Below, piece after piece: positions 63,860 to 64,000 of a stretch of 64,000 nt of DNA (positions are counted from its first letter, which is position 1; each line of letters starts with the position of its first letter). Source of the stretch: Puia sp. (GTDB lineage Bacteria > Bacteroidota > Bacteroidia > Chitinophagales > Chitinophagaceae); contig JARLGZ010000081.1 in assembly GCA_031292515.1 (NCBI GenBank), forward strand, positions 203,659 through 267,658, read 5' to 3'. The notes below the pieces were generated by a model. The model did not search any database, was not told where the DNA came from, and saw only the letters and a list, made by a program, of their open reading frames with translations. Both the position numbers and the translations under genes were made by a program.

Positions 63860-64000
63860 CTAGAATCTCACCAGCAGGGCCAGCACGATCCTCGATTCCG
63901 CCTTGACCATATCCGGCATCCAGGGAGTACCATTCGGCCCCGAAGTATTCCAGCTGCTCAACGGAGGAGCCACGGAACCTCCGCTGGAAGTATAGGTGTA
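63860..64000 (-). CDS. C-terminus of an outer-membrane beta-barrel protein (partial)
   Basis: The last 46 codons of a gene entering from the right edge. The visible end is WNTSGPNGTPWMPDMVKAES then RIVLALLVRF, finishing on a phenylalanine after alternating hydrophobic residues. This is the usual C-terminal signature of outer-membrane barrels. The stop (63862-63860) is 31 bp before the response regulator start, on the same strand, so the two are probably co-transcribed with amtB. A porin-like role in ammonium supply is conceivable but unproven. Confidence 0.7.
   Translation of the reverse strand, partial: YTYTSSGGSVAPPLSSWNTSGPNGTPWMPDMVKAESRIVLALLVRF

Noticed and set aside
1..64000. tRNA, rRNA, tmRNA or known riboswitches
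   Set aside because: Reading the gaps on both strands I saw no cloverleaf with a GTTCGAATC-like T-loop and no known riboswitch core; a covariance-model search would be the decisive test.

Overview
The window reads as a chromosomal segment of a free-living member of the phylum Bacteroidota, most likely a Chitinophagaceae-type organism. The reasons are an ECF sigma factor/FecR pair, two very large lipoproteins built of VCBS/FG-GAP repeats with an ASPIC/UnbV domain, a DUF4202 protein, an OmpH-type chaperone, few Shine-Dalgarno sequences, and several exact matches to the Bacteroidota -7 promoter element TANNTTTG. Coding DNA is visibly GC-rich for the phylum. One island at about 27.3-28.4 kb is clearly AT-richer. 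No rRNA, tRNA, CRISPR array or insertion sequence was found.

Layout. 0-1.7 kb: FecR anti-sigma factor (cut by the left edge) and its ECF sigma factor, minus strand. 1.7-17.1 kb: an accessory, mostly secreted set: CRTAC-like lipoprotein, Gly/Pro/Arg-rich exported protein, DUF4202 protein, GH29 alpha-L-fucosidase, a phosphoribosyltransferase, a second CRTAC-like lipoprotein and a membrane-anchored protein. 17.7-27.2 kb: transglutaminase-like membrane protein, Gfo/Idh/MocA oxidoreductase, polyprenyl-phosphate sugar transferase, two tandem M1 peptidase homologues (the second has lost its active site and gained a barrel-like C-terminus) and a FemAB/GNAT-like protein. 27.4-28.4 kb: an AT-rich pair of overlapping genes of unknown function. 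28.5-38.9 kb, minus strand: ispD, heptose-7-phosphate kinase, an amino-acid permease, OmpH, rpoC (without rpoB upstream) and a helical-repeat protein. 39.1-53.7 kb, plus strand: a complete branched-chain amino-acid block, leuA-leuC-leuD-leuB, then a leader-peptide attenuator, then ilvE-ilvD-ilvB-methyltransferase-ilvN-ilvC-ilvA. 54.0-60.4 kb: gltB-gltD. 61.1-64 kb, minus strand: ammonium transporter, sigma-54-type response regulator and the end of an outer-membrane protein gene.

How the genes work together. IlvA and IlvBN feed IlvC, IlvD and IlvE to make isoleucine and valine; LeuA-D extend ketoisovalerate to the leucine precursor. The IlvE transaminase needs glutamate, which GltBD makes from glutamine and 2-oxoglutarate, and AmtB brings in the ammonium. 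The right third of the window is therefore a continuous nitrogen-to-branched-chain-amino-acid block. In front of ilvE sits a 31-codon ORF containing Leu-Val4-Ile3, followed by a perfect 13-bp hairpin and T-run. This is a textbook layout for transcription attenuation like E. coli ilvL and is the strongest regulatory find here.

Two genome-wide oddities recur. (1) A degenerate repeat made of ACTCACTA/GACCACT/GACTATT words (reverse complement TAGTGAGT...) sits in many intergenic gaps. It often starts exactly at a stop codon and has invaded the phosphoribosyltransferase gene in frame. (2) Many intercistronic spacers, especially in the ilv/leu/glt block, are 150-340 bp long, A-rich and internally repetitive, each with its own vocabulary of short words.
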